Shown piece by piece: positions 33,245-46,300 of a stretch of 64,000 bases of DNA. Position 1 is the stretch's first letter. Every line of letters starts with the position of its first letter. This stretch comes from Linnemannia elongata (Eukaryota; Mortierellomycota; Mortierellomycetes; Mortierellales; Mortierellaceae). The position numbers were made by a program, and so were the translations under genes. The stretch spans positions 744,001-808,000 of the forward strand of contig JAXBDG010000001.1 in assembly GCA_036320915.1 (NCBI GenBank). Reading direction: 5' to 3'. The notes under the pieces are model-generated. The model was given only the letters and a program-made list of their open reading frames with translations, was not told the origin of the DNA and made no database searches.

Positions 33245-34535
33245 GATGCCGCTGGGTTAACGTTGAGGAGGAGGAGGAGGAGGAGGAGGAGGAGGAGGAG
33301 TAGGATGAGAAAGAGTGAGTGCGAAGTAGGTGGTACTGGACGGAGGGATGAGTTGTGGTTGGTTTCCTAGTGTTCGAATAGGGTAATGGACGAAACGAAA
33401 AGAAAGAAGAAAGAGAGAAGAAAGAAGCGGAAGAGGAAGAGGAAGAAGGGAAAGGAAGAGGAAGAAAGAGAGAGGAGTAAAAGGCGGTAATGTGCTGTGA
33501 GTTGTTGCCTCATTCGCACTTTTTTGCATTCTTCACTCTCGAGAGTCCCTCTGAGAGCATTCCTCTTGCCCTTTAGTGGTGGCGGGTGTGAAGCCATTCA
33601 AACCAGCATGATGTGTGTCAGTAGAAGTGTAATAGTAGCGACCAAAGACGGCGAGATAAACAAAAAGAACAACCCCTTCTTCTTCTTGGGGACAGGGCGG
33701 AAGGGATCTTGTCAAAAGCAAGGGACGGACGAGGAGGCGACAGACAGCCAAGGGGGGTCAAAGAAACTAAGAAATAAAGATAGAGAGGGAGTGAAAAAAC
33801 AAAAACCATGGACACCAAAACGAAAGGGGGTTAGCCCCGCTCTTATCCGCCCTTCCTCATCTTATTCATACTCCAAAAAACACATTCAAAAGTCAACAGA
33901 GGCAGCATCCAGGACTGCCGCGAACGTGCCGACTCTCCCTCTATCGGCGAGACGAAAGAGGTGTATGAAAAATAGCGAAGGGGGCGAAAGGGGTTTGCGG
34001 AACAGGACGAGACAGAATACATTCAACACTTAGAAAGAAGTCATGAAAAAGAGAGGCAGCCAGGCTGGGCTGCGTCTGCTTTGACACGGCAGAAAATGTT
34101 AAGCACAAGACACAGAGAGGAAGAAGAAGGTGCGGTAGCCAACGCCAATGGCTGCTGCTGCACTCTCGATACCCAGGGCATCTTGGAACCTAAGCCCCCC
34201 TCATCCATTGTCACCATCCATTATCATCAGTATCGTCTTGTGAATGGATGGACCCAAAATGCGGGGAGAGAAAACCGCTTTTTCGACAAAAGGGACTCCT
34301 GCTCACTCTCGATCGGCAAAAGAACATCCAAACATGCATGTGCGCTAATTGCCATTTTTTGCATGATTTTAATGGAGAACGGAATGAATGGATAGTTTCT
34401 TCGGTTTTGTTGCGGTCCTTATTCAGCTTGTAGGTTGCTTGTTTGTTGTTATTCTTTTGTTGGACCTGTTCACATTCCTCATCGCTGTCAGAGACCATAG
34501 TCCTCAGATAACCTTTCATAACCTATCCATCCACC
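33245..34535. other. Intergenic region, no gene seen
   Basis: Purine-rich on the plus strand to about 33480 (leader of the GPI-anchored-protein gene), then mixed sequence with short frames only, up to the CSN3 stop codon. Confidence 0.5.
33265..33300. repeat. Trinucleotide repeat (GAG)12 in a 5' leader
   Basis: Twelve uninterrupted GAG/GGA units on the plus strand, beginning 20 bp upstream of the minus-strand ATG at 33244. In the transcript this is a run of CTC units just before the start codon. Confidence 0.95.
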
Positions 34536-36989
34536 TTAGCGAGAACGACGACCTCGCTTTCCTGAATCGGACTCAGTGCGTTGCTTCTTGGGACTACTAG
34601 AGGAAGCTTTCTATATGAGAACCCATCACGAGAGGGAAAAGTCAGTCAAACTTGGTCAATATACAAGACAACAGGGTAATGTCGAAGCAGTTGCCACTAA
34701 AACAGGTCCAATAGCAGACAAGGGCGCACCTTCATCAACATAATTGTCATATCCCATGTGCATGCTGTAGTCCGACTCGTCCATGGAATAGCCAGACTGA
34801 TCAGGGCCATGAGATCCCTGCTAAAATATGAAAACAAGTACCATGCAAAAATTGTTAGTATTAGCTTATCGATTAATGTAGATGCAGCCAGCGCGGGTAA
34901 AAAAAACTTAGTACCTTGTTGAAGAATGCAGGCATGGACGAGATAGCTTGGTCCATGGCACTGAGCTTGGCTGTAATGGCAGTTGCCTTCTGGATTTGAG
35001 TGTTGATCATGTCCATGGTAATGGTGTTGTTGTGCTGGTTGGGGTCGTCCAGGAACGAAACCATTCCTCCTGCGTGTTCATGGCTGATAGTAGCAAAGAT
35101 GGCCCCTGACTCGATCATGCGAACAATAATGCCTTCGACACGACGTGCACCATCGGGTTCAGATCCGAGGCCGATCAGAGACGTAATGTTCTCAATCGAG
35201 AGTGTCAGATATGTGCGGGTGAGGTCCTGAATGTTGCGACGATGCAGAGCCTCCATGCACTGCTTGGCCAGACCAAAGTTCTTGTCCCTGACGAAAATAG
35301 GCTTGGCCTTCTCCAACTCAGTCCTGATAGCGCTGTTCGATTTTTTCTCGTAAGCAGTAGCGAAATCTGCATATGCTACACACTGCACCTTGATGGTCCT
35401 TTGGACAGCGGAAGCAATGTACTTCGGCAATGGCAACACCTATAGGAGCGCGGGATGAACATTTAATAACCTTTGTAGGCTGCACATTCTGCGTGCATGC
35501 GTGGCGCGTGTTCACCAAAAAAATATAGCCTTGTCACTTACTCTTCCGTATTGAAGCAAGCTCGACAGAACGTATTTCTTGTGAGCTTCGATCTGGATAG
35601 CACTGGCCACCTCAGCTGGCGCGGAAACAGCCTAGAAGGACATGTATAGTTGTAGTTATTAGTGATGTGTTGGCGTAGCATTGTCAGCAAGGACGTAAAC
35701 GTTAAGTAATTAGCTTGCTCACCAGCTTGAAAAACTCGACTGCACGCTCAAACTTCTTCAAGAAAGCGTAGATCATTCCTCCGTAGTAGTGGTACAGCAG
35801 AAAATCCTTGTAGTTGATGTGTGTTTGCTAAAATTGAGGATATGACAACATATAGGGCCACTGTTTAGTAAAGGTCCTGGCGCAGTGTGCCTTGACAGTA
35901 GCAGCTTCGATTCTCCTGATTCCTGTCCCTCACCTGTGGCTTCACGTCGGAGATGTCGTTGTCGAGGATGGGCAGAATGTCCTTGACGGACTGGGCCAAC
36001 AAGCATGTCTATTTGAAGCACGATTCAAAAAAAGTGGAGCAGCATGTCAGCGTCGGCGTAAGACAAAAAGATACGACGTCGAGATTATAGCTGAACTATG
36101 TCATCGTGGTACCTTGGCCAGGAGAGGGTGGATCATTGTAAGTTGTCCTGGCGAAGCCTGAAGTCTTTGGATGAAGATGGCGAGTGGCTTGATGGCGATG
36201 ATGGGCTAGAGAAATTAATCCATTAAATAAAGTCAAAAATCCTATCTGAGTCAGCAAAAGTTGCCAGCCGTTGTTTCGATTAGCATAACGATGTCAAGGT
36301 CCTGCGGTGCTCGATATATACCTGGCGTGTCTCGGTCGCCACCTTCACCAGTGCCTCAGCAAAGCTCATTGCTATAAAGATAAACCAAAAGGCAAGCGAA
36401 AACTAGCCCGTTAGTTTTTCAGTCGGAGGCTGACGCGTATGATTCTATGAGTTGCCGCAGCGCCACCAGAAATTCAAATTGTCCCAACGACTCACCCTTG
36501 TGAGAGGCCAAGCGGACCTGTTCGCCATCGCAAGTTGTTACAAACGCCCAAACTTTAGCAAGTAAGGCGTGGTCGAATCCATGCGAAGCCTTGCACCGGT
36601 GCACCCTGTAGCATTGGAGCAAAAGTAGCAGTTAGAAAAGAAACCATGCTGCCTTTGTTCATCCATTCTTTTTCAACTACAGTCAAATGTGAGTTCCTTG
36701 TGGGAAAAAAAGTTTGCCCGATTCCTTCATTGTGCTCACAGTGCTATAGGCAGACAATAATATCGTCGGCTACGCCTAGAGTCGCTTACAAAAAGTAGAG
36801 GTAGGCAAAGGAGTGGATTGCTGGGTCGAGAGCGTCGAGTGGGTCAGCCTGGCCATTGGATTGGGCGGCGAAGACAGGGTCGTTGAGGTTGTTGAGGTAA
36901 GGAGCGAGCGTCTTTGTGACCGCGGTGATGTCGGTCGCAGCCAGGATCTTGGAGATGATTTCGTCGAAGGAAGGGTCACTTGGCGCCAT
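34536..36989 (-). CDS. csn3: COP9 signalosome complex subunit 3 (CSN3)
   Basis: Ten exons (36989-36790, 36605-36496, 36371-36322, 36205-36113, 36008-35934, 35827-35723, 35631-35542, 35439-34915, 34820-34730, 34606-34536), all GT-AG, give 469 residues. CSN3 is a PCI-domain scaffold subunit of the COP9 signalosome, which removes NEDD8 from cullin ubiquitin ligases. Diagnostic segments: PLLAKTCLLAQS, YKDFLLYHYYGGMIY, EAHKKYVLSSLLQYG, and the PCI winged-helix part NIQDLTRTYLTLSIENITSL with GAIFATISHEHAGGMVSFLD, closely matching animal CSN3. A helical tail with KLSAMDQAISSMPAFFNK is followed by a disordered acidic then basic tail (SSPKKQRTESDSGKRGRRSR) resembling a nuclear localisation signal. Divergent from Rab18. 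The last acceptor is ambiguous by 4 nt. Confidence 0.92.
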
Positions 36990-37347
36990 TGTGTGGAGTG
37001 TGTCGCTATTGTGCGTTGAAGGTCGGGGATGGAAGTAGGAAAGAAAGAAAAGGAAAGAAAAGGTAAAAGACAGGGGTCTGAATAACTGCGCGCGTTCTCT
37101 TTGCCGCCTTCGAGTCCCCTCTGGTCGAGGTTCGACGTGGTAGAGAGGCGTGACAGAAACAGTCACCATTTTTCTTCCTTGGTCGAAGCCTAAGAGTGAG
37201 CGGTGCGCGTGTCATTTTTTTTTTTTTTATGTTCTTTGGTTCTTTTGTACCGCTCCCCATCCCTTTTTTTCTCACTTTACCTCACTTTCACCACCTTCTC
37301 CTCCTCATTCCTTTACACCAAGCACTCACACTCACACAATTCATACC
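36990..37347. promoter_or_regulatory. Divergent promoter between CSN3 and Rab18
   Basis: Compact 358-bp spacer between two start codons. Purine-rich next to CSN3 and pyrimidine-rich (37207-37340) next to Rab18, so both transcripts would begin with pyrimidine-rich leaders. No TATA box seen. Confidence 0.65.
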
Positions 37348-38517
37348 ATGTCCGACTCACATTCTTCCTCAGAAACCGTGGCCACCCTCAAGCTGCTACT
37401 CATCGGAAGTAGTGGCACTGGAAAGAGTTCTCTCCTCATGCGCTTCGTAGACGGCGTCTTTCTTGCCCCCGATGAGATCTCCGCCACCATCGGAGTCGAC
37501 TTCAAGGTCAAGGTCATCGACGTCGAGGGCAAAAAGTACAAGCTGACCATCTGGGTATGTCGACACATCTTCTTGCTCTTGAGCTCGTCCTTGGCATTCT
37601 TTACTTTTCCCTTTTCCTTGGCTCGTCACTTCGCCCATATCCTCGGCCACCTATTGTACTTCCAGCCAACAAAGAACAGTCGCAAAAAAACAACCTTCCT
37701 CTTCTAGACATCACTCTCTTCAACTCGTGGCTCTGACTATGGTAGTCGCCAGAAGGTCATGAGAGACTTAACTTCAAACTACTTGTTATTATCATGCAAT
37801 TTTATAGGATACTGCCGGACAGGAACGTTTCAGAACTCTCACTTCTTCTTACTACAGAGGTGCACAGGGTGTAATTCTTGGCAAGTACAAGTTCGGATTC
37901 TTGGGCGATATCATCACGAAAATGATAATTCTTAGAAAGGACGACCTTATTAATCACAATTTTCTTTTCTATTTGGTCATTGACAGTGTATGATGTTAGC
38001 AACCGAGACTCATTCAATGATCTTCAAACCTGGTTCAATGAGCTTGACACATATTGCTCCAGCAAGGAGGTCGTTCGCATGATTGTCGGAAACAAAGTTG
38101 ACAAGGTATGGATGGGAGCGGACATAATAATGGACAAGGATTATACCATGTATTCTTTGATTTGATATGACGTTGGGATCTGTAAGACTGACCACATGAA
38201 AATCTTTTTTTTTTTCTTTTTCCTTTTGCACGCATATCACTTTATCGCAACGTGGCAAATTTACCATTGGATGGCGTATCGGCAAACAGGAGTCCAGCAG
38301 AGAAGTCAGCCGGCAGGAGGGGCAAGAGTTTGCTCGCAAGTTACAGACTCTTTTTGTCGAGTGCAGTGCAAAGACCAAGCTCGGAGTTCAACAGGCGTTT
38401 GACGAATTGGTGCAGCAGATCATCGACACCCCCAGCCTGTGGCAAAAGCAGGCACCCGCCAATGTCCGCCTCCAGCCAAACACTGAAACCCAAGAGTACT
38501 CTGGTTGCGCCTGCTAA
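37348..38517 (+). CDS. rab18: Rab18-type small GTPase
   Basis: Four exons (37348-37554, 37808-37880, 37987-38105, 38290-38517) give 208 residues. Rab18 GTPases act at the endoplasmic reticulum and lipid droplets. All GTP-binding motifs are present: P-loop GSSGTGKS (20-27), switch [10 protein letters not shown], switch [13 protein letters not shown] (from 70), NKVD (129-132) and ECSAK (157-161). Rab18-specific similarity is high in [20 protein letters not shown] and in IIDTPSLW. The C-terminus ends Cys-Ala-Cys, a geranylgeranylation site. Intron 2 (37881-37986) starts GCAAGT rather than GT; only this GC-AG junction keeps GVILVYDVS intact. AATAAA at 38553-38558 follows the stop. Confidence 0.93.
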
Positions 38518-39816
38518 ACTCATCTTACAACACTTGCCAACAACTTATCCTCAATAAACATCGCCTTTCCTATATGATGACGTTGCAACTAAGTCAGTGC
38601 GGGCGAAGTTGGTAGGCGGAATGGATTTGGGCGTTTAGTTGATTGGTGGCGGTGCGTGTCAGCGGTAGACTTGTGACGCTTTGGGACAACTGTCCGCTTG
38701 ACGCGAAGAGAAACGGCCTATGTATGTCTGAGAGTGTCTGTGTGTGGACCTCCTTTTCATAAAGCAAAGAAGCAATTATCATGCCTGCGTGCCTCCTGTG
38801 CAAGGCAGCTAAAGGATATGACGGCCAGTTGTGTCGCTTTCAGGAGCTCTTAAAGAGCACAGAGCACCGCATGGAAGGCATACTGAGCCAGTCTTAGGCT
38901 TGTGGACTTCATCCGCTGCTTAATATTTCCATCCATACTCGCCTGGACATCAGTCGACTTCGTTCCTATCAAGGGTATCAACAGCAAGAGTAAGGACGGT
39001 ATGAGATGGCCATAAAGCGACACGAGAGAGATGGAGACTTAGAGAGAGAGATAGAGAGAGAGAGAGGGGAGTGTGCTCCCAGGCGACACTGTTCTGCTTG
39101 GTTCGCCTGTGTGTATCTGTGCTGAAAAGTGAATGGATAGTGACAAGACCATAGGGAACACTTGACTGCAGCAAATGCGACAGTGGATTCTTCCAAAATG
39201 GTATTTAAACACGGTTGCCGTGGGTACGAATCTCATTATCTTTTCTCATCTCTCCCTTACTCACCCACACACACACACACAAAGTACGTTCTGCCCTCAT
39301 CATCATCGTCGTCGTTCGTTCTCCTGCTTATTGTTGTCTTTGTGTCATGGCACCTCTTCGTCTTTCTCCTGGTCTCTACCCGTCTCTTCTCTACACGCAC
39401 ATGCACACGCCTTTCAGTCATCCAGCATTCTCTTCACACCCTCGCCATCACCGTGTCACGGTTACTGGACTTGCTATCTTTTTGGACTGTGTCGACTTTG
39501 GTTGAACTGATGCGCACCTTCCTAGAAAGGTGTTTAGCCTTTTCTGTTCTCTCCTCTCGCCTTCCATCATCACGACACGACTTTGTCTTCCTGTCGCTCC
39601 TCTCTCAGAGCCAGTCCTCTCTTTCATTCTCCCCCTTTTTTTGACACTTTCACCCTCATCTGCAACAGTTGGACGCGTGTGCCAGTTGCATTTCTCACGG
39701 TCGATAAGGACGCGTTTGATATATCCTATGATCAAAGTACAACCAGCTAATCATCTTTTTACTCTCTTTTTCTTTTCGCCTTCTTTTTGCGTCCTTTGTG
39801 TTGCCTCGTTATCAGA
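38518..39816. other. Intergenic region and actin leader
   Basis: Contains a GA-rich simple repeat (about 39033-39068), an (AC)n tract near 39269-39281, and a long C/T-rich stretch (39240-39660) leading to the actin start. No gene recognised. Confidence 0.55.
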
Positions 39817-41393
<1,577 letters not shown>

Positions 41394-42335
41394 GTATCTG
41401 GCGGCCAGGATTAGCAACATTTTGTCGAATCGCGATTCAACGTCAATACCTTTTTTCTTTTTTCTTCACAAGAATAAACCTTGTCCTACAATTTGCCCTG
41501 CTCGATTGCTCCACCCTCACCTTTTCTGAATATGTATCCATCCGAATCACCATTATCCAATCATTTTCAAAGCCAAAGTGTCTATTGCGCGTTCTCTCTT
41601 CAGAACATCTTTGAAAGTCTCTCTACATGTTGGCATGTCCATGGATTCTATAAGCCTCTTGTGAACCTTCCCTCAGCCGTAACATTTGCGATCATTTCAC
41701 TTTCCGTGACTGGTTCATAGAGCTCTCTGTTCGTGGAGATCTGGAAGCAAGCCAGGGGAGTGCCCCATTCCAACCTTTAGTGAGTGTTGCCTCCCTTTCG
41801 CAACTCCTCTTGTGCCATTTCATCACTCTATTGTCTTGATTTGACTCCATCCACACGCTCACGCTCACAGACACCGTCCTTTCGTCCGCCTTTCTTTCCT
41901 TCTACTTCTTACAAGACTAATCGGAAAAGAAAAGAACAACAAACAATAATAACCACACCAAACCCGTGAACAGGACTGGTGAGTGTAGAAATGCACAAAA
42001 TTTTGTTGTTTCGCGCGTTTGGCATCGGTTATTCTATTTTTTTTTTTTTTTTTTGGTTCCTTACCTTCTTCTCTGCTCGTCTCATTTGCCTGTGTCCACA
42101 ACAGCTGCCATCACACACACCGACATTACCACCTTCTTGATCTACCAGTACAGGGAAACTAGATCAGACCACATCCTCACCGGTCGGCGGACACAGATTC
42201 ATCCGTTCAGCAGAAGAATTCAATTCAGTCGTGAACGACTGCAGCCAGCAGGACGCGATCAGTTTCGTCTTTATTTTACTTCTCCAAAACGCCGATAATA
42301 CGCAGCACCCTTCCTTCCCCCCCTGTTCTTGATCT
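41394..42335. other. Actin 3' flank and leader of the next gene
   Basis: 942 bp. Contains the probable actin poly(A) signal (41473-41478) and a 17-19 base T tract near 42036-42054. No gene recognised; part may be a non-coding leader exon or intron of the 42336 gene. Confidence 0.5.
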
Positions 42336-45300
42336 ATGGATTCAGCAGACTCAGCCACAGGGACAAGGAGCTCACGTTCCAGGCGCCAGGCATCCGCACC
42401 GACTTCACCCCCCTCCAGCCTCCGCACCTCTCTTTCGAGACAACCTTCCAAGACTGTTACCGATAACAAGGCTGATCAGGATGTGGAAATGACCCCCGCC
42501 TCGCCACCTCGGCCAAGGAGGGGCAACACCCGCGGATCTAGCGTCTCATCTGCCTCCACCGCCAGAGAAGAATCGAACATGAGGAGTAAGCGGACCAACA
42601 ATACCTCTACTCGACAGACTGGGGCCAGAGCTGCTACGGAGGAAAGAGACGAGAATGACCAGGACGAAGATGAAGTCATGGATGGTCCTGGGCGACCTAC
42701 GCGTTCAAGGAGAGGGACTGCAGCGGCAGCATCCCGCAACACCACCGTTTTCGCAGAACCTGAGGAGGCCAGCGAAGACGAAGAACTCTCTGTCGACAAG
42801 GACGACTCTGATGTGGGTGAGGAGGTCGAGGGAGATGGAGAAGAGATCGAAGGCGAGATTGAGGAAGCAGGAGAAGCCAAGATCACCAAGGACGGAGAAC
42901 TCCTCGGAGGTAAGTTTATGTTATTTAATTTGGCTGATCAACAGAAAATACTTTGTTGCAGGGATGTCGGTGTCACAAAATCATGCGCAACGAATATACT
43001 AGGTCTTAAAGAACGTTTTCGATTTCCTTCTAGGGCGTGAATACAAGTGCAGGAACTTCAAACTTCCAACAAGAGGCGACCGGATCTACATGATGTCCAT
43101 GGACGCAGCACGAGTTCTTGGTTTCAGGGACAGTTACCTCTTCTTTCTGAAGAACCCCCAGTTGGTGCGCGTCAACACGACTGTGGAGGAGAGGACATGG
43201 ATGATTGAAAAGGGCATGCTGATGGCCAACTTCAAGTCAAAGCTCATTGCTGTTGTGACCGCTCGATCGCTTTTCAAGTCGTTCGGGTACAGGATCATCA
43301 AAAAGGGCAGGAGCCGTGTGGACGACTACTATGAATCGCGTGCGATAGACGATGGTATGGCGGACGACTCTGAGGACGACACTGCATCGAAGGCAGAGGA
43401 GGATGGATCAACGGGTGCTAACGGAAACGGACCCAACTCTGAGGACACTTATAGTCATGCAGGAGGAAAGAGAAAACACACGTTGTTACAACAGGAGGAA
43501 TCGGCTCGCCAAGTGACGGACCTGAACTGGCTGTATGAGAGCGCAATGGCTGTCCGGACATTGAACGGACAGTTGAAGGAGTTGCGGAAAGAGAACCCAA
43601 AATTCCTGGACCCTCACACCAACATCGAGCAGATTCCTTTGGCGACACAGCCTGAGCGATGCAAAGTCACTGTGGCACCAAAACCAAAGAGTCAGGAACA
43701 GGATGCGAGCCCGACAACTTTCACACTGCCGACGGTTTTGTCCATACCCCGATCCATCGGTCCTTTGGTGGATGCTGTCGTCAAAGTCGAGATCAAAGGA
43801 GCAACACCTGCACCACCACTCATTGACGATCCTGCTGTCTGGGCAGTCATCCCAGAGGACATTCGCAGAGCGTTGGAGGTAGCAGAGTCAGCAAAGCCTA
43901 AGGAGGACGAGGGCGACGAGAATCTTACAAAGTTTCCATTGTCGCTATTGGAAGGGCAATATCAGGCCGCCTTCCCTGTGTACGTATCTAGGCGATCGTT
44001 TGATTTTTTTGGAACAGCGTTCTCGAAAAAGGCTCCTGCACCTTGTGCTAACTAACGTCGTTTCTTTTCCACTTTAGTCATCAAGCCCGCTTCCAGCAGC
44101 CGTATAGAGTGGTACTGCCAGCAGGCATGACTGGCCATGCGCAATACCTTCACCACCTTAACGTTATGCAATCAGGAGGATTGACAGGACCATTAATGGA
44201 GCAGGCAACGTTACCGGGAGCAACTTCAGCCCATGATATCAGACTCATCCAGTGGCAACAACAACAGCAGCAGCAAGCGCAACAACAACAGCAACAGCAG
44301 CAACTTCAGCAGCAGCAACAAAAGGCACTTCAGCAGGCGAAGCTTCAGCAGCAGCAACAAGAACTTCAGGCAGCTCCCAAGAAAGCGGATTCACCAGCTG
44401 TATGTCACTCTATCTTTGCATCTCTGCACCTAATACCCTTTATTGCAGGAGAGAGACTAACTAAATACGATTTCTGTGATATCTGCAAACATAGGCCCAG
44501 TCGACCAGCGTCGTGTGTGGAGCACCACTGAAAACTGGATTGGGGTACTGTCAGCGGTTGGTCAGCACACAAGGCGAACACTGCCCGAACCACCGTGGGA
44601 CCAACTCGAGTCAGCCAGGAACGCCATCCATCAATGGAAAGCCATCAGTAAGTTTTTTCTCGACGCCTCGAAAAAGAATTGAAGGCATAATGAAAACATC
44701 CATCGTTTGACACAGTATATATCATGAAATTATCTAGGCAAACACTTGTGTGGAGTGCAACTCGACTTCTGCACCTACAGACGCCGTCCCTAAGGACAGA
44801 CCGCTTCCCTGTACCTTGACGCATCTCAACAAGTGCAAAACATGCACCAAGAACTATCACCCACTCTGTTTGCAGTTGGACACGCCCAGGATCGTTTCTG
44901 CCATCGGATCATATCCTTGGCAGTGCAACGACTGCAAGCTATGTGTAGTGTGTCAGGAGGCGGGAGACGAGGCGTCGTTGCTGATCTGCGATGATTGCGA
45001 TCGTGGTTGGCATATGAGCTGCTGTGACCCTGCTATTGAGGAAGTTCCTCAAGGTAATATTTAATTTGTATCTGTCGCATCAAGCATCCGACTCTGTCTA
45101 AGTGTGTCCTCAAATATTTCTTTATCTTCTCACACCGACATGTTCATATGTTCATTATCTGTCATGTAGACGAGTGGGTGTGCTCATTCTGTGCGCAGTG
45201 TCACTCTTGCCGAGGTACCGAAGATCCGTCTACCCGATACAAGCATGCAGTCTCCAACCCCAGTGGATCCAGCAAGTACCAAACCTACCTCACCACCTTT

Positions 45301-46109
45301 TGGTAAGTCTCCGTGATGATAACTTTTGGTTCAAAGAGTTCATTTCAAAGAGGCTGAGCTAACTCCACCAAATAATTTTACGCATTTCTACAAACAGCTC
45401 TGCTTGTCATGAGAACTTTTCTCAGGGCCGGTTCTGTCCAGTGTGTGTGCGGACATACAAGGGCGATGGCGGCGAGGACGATCAATCAGATGTGGCGGGA
45501 GAGGACGACAACAACATGGTGTGCTGCGATGAATGTAATCGATGGGTACATATGGATTGCGATGACCAACTGACGGAGGAGAAGGTCGAAGAGATGGGCA
45601 CAGATGAGAGCCTCAAGTACACGTGTCCTCCTTGTGCAGGCAAGGTGGCGACTTTGAGACCTGGTGCTGGACCTCCATCGGCGATTGCTAATGTGACTTC
45701 AGAGATCGCAATGCTTAGTCTCCGGGGCCAAGCACCTCCACTGGCCAAGGCGTGTGGAACACTGGGAGGCAAGATACTTGTTCGTGGATTGGTCGAGCAT
45801 AAGGGCAAGAAGATTGGAGCGCCCGAGATTGTGGCCGCGGGTGTTGAATACGACCGGCGGTTGGTGATGGAGATCGCGGCCTTGAAGGAAAAGGCGGCGT
45901 CCAAGCAGCGGGGGAAGCAGGCTGGTGTTGGTGGTCGTGGGGGTCGCGGTGGTCGTGGTGGTCGTGGTGGTCGTGGTGGTCGTGGCGGTCGTGGTGGCCG
46001 TGGTCGGGGCCGTCCATCGACCAAGAGTAGGAGTCCTATCCGTCGAGCATCAATTGCATCCTCAACGTCTTCATCCCTTTCATCTCTGTCGGGATCAGTT
46101 GATAGTTAG
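42336..46109 (+). CDS. RSC7/SAY-domain chromatin-remodelling subunit fused to multiple PHD fingers
   Basis: Seven exons (42336-42909, 43034-43979, 44078-44399, 44495-44647, 44738-45053, 45170-45302, 45398-46109), all GT-AG, encode 1051 residues. Order: disordered acidic/basic N-terminus (1-180); an RSC7/Swp82 (SAY-type) domain from about 183 with KDGELLGGREYKCRNFKLP, GDRIYMMSMDAARVLGFRDS, then LFKSFGYRIIKKG; a poly-Gln stretch near 565-600; a small CGAPLKTGLGYCQRL zinc-type motif (about 620); a double PHD module (666-790) with SYPWQCNDCKLCVVCQ and LLICDDCDRGWHMSCCDP, as in DPF/BAF45 proteins; a further PHD-like unit (about 815-900) with GRFCPVCVRTYK and MVCCDECNRWVHMDC; and a GGRGGRGG run near 985-1010. 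It should be a nuclear SWI/SNF or RSC-class subunit that reads histone tails. Yeast Rsc7 lacks PHD fingers. Confidence 0.9.
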
Positions 46110-46269
46110 CGTCTTTATTTTCCCTCGCCTTCATTGATGCTTGTTGTTTTCCTTTTGCTTTTCTTTTTTGCTGTTTGCATTTTTGTGTGATTTACTTTCA
46201 TTTTTTTTTTTTTTTTTTGTTCTTTTGCAGTGGAGACCTAATAGATAGTAGAGTGAATAAATACCTCCT

Positions 46270-46300
<31 letters not shown>

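Noticed and set aside
33265..33300. Tandem trinucleotide array considered as CRISPR-like
   Set aside because: No spacers; simple microsatellite in a eukaryotic genome.
45482..46024. 180-codon minus-strand frame rich in Pro-Pro-Arg
   Set aside because: Antisense of the GGRGGRGG-coding repeat of the PHD gene.
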